Of a stretch of 64,000 nucleotides of DNA, positions 61,087 through 64,000 are shown piece by piece. The notes beneath the pieces were generated by a model. The model was not told the origin of the DNA and did not search any database. It worked only from the letters and a program-made list of their open reading frames with translations. This DNA comes from Oscillatoriales cyanobacterium (lineage in GTDB: Bacteria > Cyanobacteriota > Cyanobacteriia > Cyanobacteriales > Microcoleaceae): positions 1 to 64,000 of the forward strand of contig RDXX01000054.1 in the NCBI GenBank assembly GCA_004292955.1. The letters run 5' to 3'. Every line of letters begins with the position of its first letter. Within the stretch, counting starts at the first letter, position 1. A program made the translations under genes and the position numbers.

Positions 61087-62262
61087 ATGAGATCGATCGA
61101 CGAAATCAACGATAAAATCAGCCAAGGCAAAGCCACAGTCTGGACAATCGAAGAACTCAAAACCAGAGTCAGAGAAACCAGCATTACCGAAGCCGCCAAA
61201 CAAGTCGATGTGATTACCACCGGCACCTTCGAGCCCATGGAATCCTCCGGCGCCATCATCAACCTCGGCCATACAGATCCCCCGATCAAAATCCGGCAGT
61301 GCTGGCTGGACGGCGTTTTAGCCTACTCCGGCTTCGGCGCCGTAGACCTGTACCTCGGAGCCACCCAAGTAGCCGAAGACGGCGAAGAATCGCGGGAACG
61401 GGGCGGCGGACACGTCATCGAAGACTTAATCGCCGGCAAACCCGTGCAGTTACGGGCTTTGGGGCAAGTCACAGACTGCTATCCCCGCGCCTCCTTTGAA
61501 ACCACGATTACCCGGGATACAATCAACCAGTTTTATTTATTCAATCCCCGGAACGCCTATCAAAACTTTATTGTGGGAGTCAACGGGGGCGATCGCCCGC
61601 TGTTCACCTACCTCGGCCCCCTGCAACCGAACCTCGGCAACGCCGTCTATTCGAGCCTGGGAGCCATGTCACCCCTGCTAAACGACCCCCACCTCCAACT
61701 CATCGGCATCGGCACCCGTATCTTCCTAGGAGGTGCTCAGGGCTACATCACCTGGGAAGGAACCCAACACTTCCCGCTGCAAAAACGGCAGCCTAACGGG
61801 ACTCCGATCGGCCCAGCCGCCACCCTGGCACTCATCGGCGACGCCAAACAGATGAACTCCAAATGGGTGCGCGGCTGCTACTTCAAAAACTACGGCCCAT
61901 CCTTGATGCTGGGAGTCGGCATCCCTTTTCCTGTTTTAAACGAAACAGTCGTGGCGCACTGTGCAGTATCAGACAAAAAAATAGTAGCGCCGGTGGTAGA
62001 TTTCTCTATCCCCCGGCGCGTTCGTCCCACATTTGGTTTAGTTAGCTATGCTCAATTAAAAACTGGTCGCATTCTCATCGAGGGTAAACCCGTGCGGGCC
62101 GCCCCGCTGGCGAGTATGTTTCTCTCGCGGCAAGTAGCTTTGGAATTGAAGCAGCAAATTGAAGCGGGTTTATTTACCCTCACGGCCCCAGTTGCTCCTC
62201 TATCTGTCGATCGAGTATTTCTTCCCCAAGATTTGTGGGGAGCCCAAGTCAGGATTGAATAA
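61087..62262 (+). CDS. Homocysteine biosynthesis protein (DUF39 / HcyS family)
   Basis: In this 391-residue protein the DUF39 domain covers nearly the whole length: KATVWTIEELKTRVRE, VITTGTFEPMESSGAIINLG, WLDGVLAYSGFGAVDLYLGA, GGGHVIEDLIAGKPVQL, TDCYPRASFET, FLGGAQGYITWEGTQH and RRVRPTFGLVSYAQLKTGRI. In methanogens, DUF39 proteins together with ferredoxin-like partners put sulfur into aspartate semialdehyde to make homocysteine. Cyanobacteria have members of unknown activity. Several cysteines (Cys72 in RQCWLDG, one in TDCYP, one in RGCYF) may carry the sulfur. No partner ferredoxin gene is adjacent. Confidence 0.88.
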   Translation: MRSIDEINDKISQGKATVWTIEELKTRVRETSITEAAKQVDVITTGTFEPMESSGAIINLGHTDPPIKIRQCWLDGVLAYSGFGAVDLYLGATQVAEDGEESRERGGGHVIEDLIAGKPVQLRALGQVTDCYPRASFETTITRDTINQFYLFNPRNAYQNFIVGVNGGDRPLFTYLGPLQPNLGNAVYSSLGAMSPLLNDPHLQLIGIGTRIFLGGAQGYITWEGTQHFPLQKRQPNGTPIGPAATLALIGDAKQMNSKWVRGCYFKNYGPSLMLGVGIPFPVLNETVVAHCAVSDKKIVAPVVDFSIPRRVRPTFGLVSYAQLKTGRILIEGKPVRAAPLASMFLSRQVALELKQQIEAGLFTLTAPVAPLSVDRVFLPQDLWGAQVRIE

Positions 62263-62271
62263 ACAATTTGA

Positions 62272-62512
62272 GATTTTAGATTCTAGATTTTAGATTTTTT
62301 TGTGGAAGCACAAGGTCTTAGAAACCGGGTTTCTTGTCCCCGGCGTTGCTTGAAAGCTGAGGTTTGTTGTCAAGAAACTCAGTTTCCGATCCTTGCGAGT
62401 GCGTCCAGGATTCTAGATTTTAGATTGAAGTCTTCTGGTGAAAAACTGCACCCATGGGAAACTGATGCACTCACCGAAAATCTAAAATCTAAAATCTAAG
62501 AATCTAAAATAG
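62272..62512. repeat. TCTAAAA heptamer fragments and an AAACCGGGTTTC pair
   Basis: Scattered TTTTAGA heptamers at 62272-62300 and 62411-62425, an inverse array at 62478-62512, and AGAAACCGGGTTTCTTG with a diverged partner AAGAAACTCAGTTTCC at 62372-62388. There is no gene in this gap. Confidence 0.7.
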
Positions 62513-62514
62513 TC

Positions 62515-63834
62515 TTATTCCTCAACAAGCTTAGGCTTCTTCACAGGCTTAGGAAGAGGTTCCTTGGGGACAGGCGGTGCTGCTGCGGACTTGATAGTAG
62601 GACGCCCTACAGGAGTACCGTCACCGCTGGGCTTAGGAGTAAAGGCACGCTTGTTTCCCCCTCCTTTGTAGCCACCACCGGGCGGCTTGCTACCGGGGGG
62701 GAATTTCCGCTTTTTAATCGGCAGGGCGCCAATATTGTTGGCCTGCTCAATCATCAGACTGTCAGCTTGCAATTTGACGTGGAAATCCCAAAAAAACCCG
62801 ATCGCCTTTGTTCCTACATCCCCCTTGAGTTTCAACTTAAAAAACTTCATCTTGTCGTCATTCTTGCGAGGAGCTTGCTTGATTTTGACGATGAGATATT
62901 TTTCTTCCTCTTGCGATTGTTGATAAATCACCTCGCCTCGAATCGAAAAATAGCCATCTTCAACATCAGGTTCCGAGGGCGGCAAAGATGCAGTCGATGG
63001 TTCGCCGCCCTGCTCAATCTCCCCTGCTTCCTGATTTTCCTCATCAGAGGAAGTTTCGGGAGATTTTTTCAGGGTTTCCGGCTCCCAAACACCCATAATT
63101 TGGGCGTGCAAGTTGCCGTCTTCTTGCCTGGTGCGGGGATAGACCACCCACAGGTGTTCTTGTTCGAGATCCAGGTGATTTTTGACTAAACTCATAACTC
63201 TACCCAGCAAAACTGCGTCGATGGCAGTTCCGTCGGCAGCTATCAACATACCTCGGGTGAATTGCTCTTCAGATTGGGTGTAGCGGCCCCGCACTAAACC
63301 AACAGCTCGGTACTGTCTGGGTTCACTGGGAGGGGGAATGGGATGTTGGCGCATGACAGAGGGTATGTCATCATCATCGACCTGAGTTTCGTTAGTGGGA
63401 GGCTTGGGGGTTGGGGTAGGTACGACCGTGAGTTCAGTTGTCTTACCAGCAGATTCCGCAGGCGCTGCTGGCTCCGAGATCGCAGGAGCATCGCTGGGCT
63501 TTGGCTTTGTTTTGTCCCCATCGGGGGCAGAACTGTAGCGTGGTCGTTGCAGCGTATCCTTTGGCGCTGGGGCGTCTGTTGTCGCTGGGGCGTCCGTTGG
63601 CGCTAGGGCGTCATTTGGCGCTGGGGCGTCCGTTGTCGCTGGGGCGTCCGTTGGCGCTGGTGGTTGATTTTCGTCAACAGGTGCAGCCGACGCGGAAGAC
63701 ACGGGACTTTCGTCTGGTGTCTCGGGCACGGAGGCTGTAACTGCGGGCTGATTCACGGCGGGCTCGGTTGGCTGAGCCTTGCGAGCAGAAGTAGATTTGG
63801 ACGATTTGGAAGACCGGTTGGGAGAGGGGTTCAT
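62515..63834 (-). CDS. Hypothetical protein with Pro/Ala/Thr-rich N-terminus
   Basis: This is a 439-residue protein. The first ~170 residues are low-complexity, with a repeat of DAPATTDAPAP type (coded at 63565-63662). The middle (about 175-260) looks folded: PRQYRAVGLVRGRYTQSEEQ, FTRGMLIAADGTAIDAVLLG and HLWVVYPRTRQEDGNLHAQI. A second folded part (about 285-375) has GYFSIRGEVIYQQSQEEEKY and KFFKLKLKGDVGTKAIGFFW. The tail is basic and Gly/Pro-rich. I recognise it only as a cyanobacterial type of unknown function. AAGGAG eight bases before ATG 63834 decides that start over one at 63858. Confidence 0.75.
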   Translation of the reverse strand: MNPSPNRSSKSSKSTSARKAQPTEPAVNQPAVTASVPETPDESPVSSASAAPVDENQPPAPTDAPATTDAPAPNDALAPTDAPATTDAPAPKDTLQRPRYSSAPDGDKTKPKPSDAPAISEPAAPAESAGKTTELTVVPTPTPKPPTNETQVDDDDIPSVMRQHPIPPPSEPRQYRAVGLVRGRYTQSEEQFTRGMLIAADGTAIDAVLLGRVMSLVKNHLDLEQEHLWVVYPRTRQEDGNLHAQIMGVWEPETLKKSPETSSDEENQEAGEIEQGGEPSTASLPPSEPDVEDGYFSIRGEVIYQQSQEEEKYLIVKIKQAPRKNDDKMKFFKLKLKGDVGTKAIGFFWDFHVKLQADSLMIEQANNIGALPIKKRKFPPGSKPPGGGYKGGGNKRAFTPKPSGDGTPVGRPTIKSAAAPPVPKEPLPKPVKKPKLVEE

Positions 63835-63858
63835 AAAAACTCCTTGCAGCGGAGACAC

Positions 63859-64000
63859 ATCCCTTGAGGGAAATTAGGAATAAACTGAAGAAACTGATTT
63901 AAAAACTACTAGCACCCGACTTGAGGCTTGCGCCGGAAAGTTTGGTTTTGACCCGTCAACGCCAACTTTCTACTGCGCTACGAGCGATCCCGGATTTGCT
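63859..64000. other. Window end, nothing identified
   Basis: These 142 bases upstream of the hypothetical gene show no coding frame, repeat or RNA I can support. Confidence 0.5.

Overview
The window looks like chromosome of a filamentous, non-heterocystous cyanobacterium (Oscillatoriales, Microcoleus/Oscillatoria type). The reasons are the very frequent GCGATCGC-type octamers, cyanobacterial versions of CtpB, IspG, NblB, TamB, RecA and DUF3110 proteins, a large Uma2 family, and gaps between genes full of heptanucleotide arrays and small palindromic elements. The genus is an inference.

Layout. 0-1 kb: the 3' end of a tyrosine recombinase with its terminator. 1-4 kb: a C-terminal processing protease and ispG. 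4-6.5 kb: a repeat-rich stretch with an orphan Phd-like antitoxin, an Rpn-like nuclease and a hypothetical gene. 6.7-13.4 kb: a 2214-residue TamB-like protein. 13.8-15.4 kb: DUF3110 protein and murQ. 15.7-20 kb: a secreted CAP/RTX protein, an NblB-like HEAT protein, a CBS protein and a thioredoxin-like ferredoxin. 20.4-26.4 kb: dacB, an epoxide-hydrolase-like enzyme, a LuxR-type regulator, a broken Coq4-like gene and recA. 26.9-36 kb: a GT39 membrane glycosyltransferase, an ATP-grasp peptide ligase, lepB, pyrC, a DUF433/DUF5615 toxin-antitoxin pair, tsaE and yvcK. 36-39 kb: an mlaF-mlaD lipid-transport pair split by a four-helix-bundle gene that sits between opposed heptamer arrays. 39-43.5 kb: five Uma2 loci, three of them damaged. 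43.6-57.6 kb: a glycan/pilin-modification region (FkbM methyltransferase fusion, GT4, GT-C-like membrane protein, GT41/SPINDLY transferase, PilA-like pilin, dioxygenase-methyltransferase fusion, second SPINDLY-like protein). 57.8-64 kb: two more Uma2 genes, an AI-2E family permease, a homocysteine-biosynthesis (DUF39) protein and a proline/alanine-rich hypothetical protein.

How the genes may work together. The 43.6-57.6 kb region is the only clear functional cluster. Its transferases surround a type IV pilin-like gene, which suggests surface glycan or pilin glycosylation. Three of its enzymes carry the same ~115-residue module (marked by an F-P-D-W motif) that I cannot assign to a named family. 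This is the best candidate here for something undescribed.

The second theme is small repeats. At least six families of short palindromic or inverted-repeat elements occur in several copies. Some have entered genes in frame (heptamer-derived peptides in TamB, two 30-bp units in dacB). Some have rearranged gene ends (murQ tail duplication). One family keeps a near-perfect palindromic core whose sequence differs between copies but whose pairing is preserved. No rRNA, tRNA or CRISPR array was seen.
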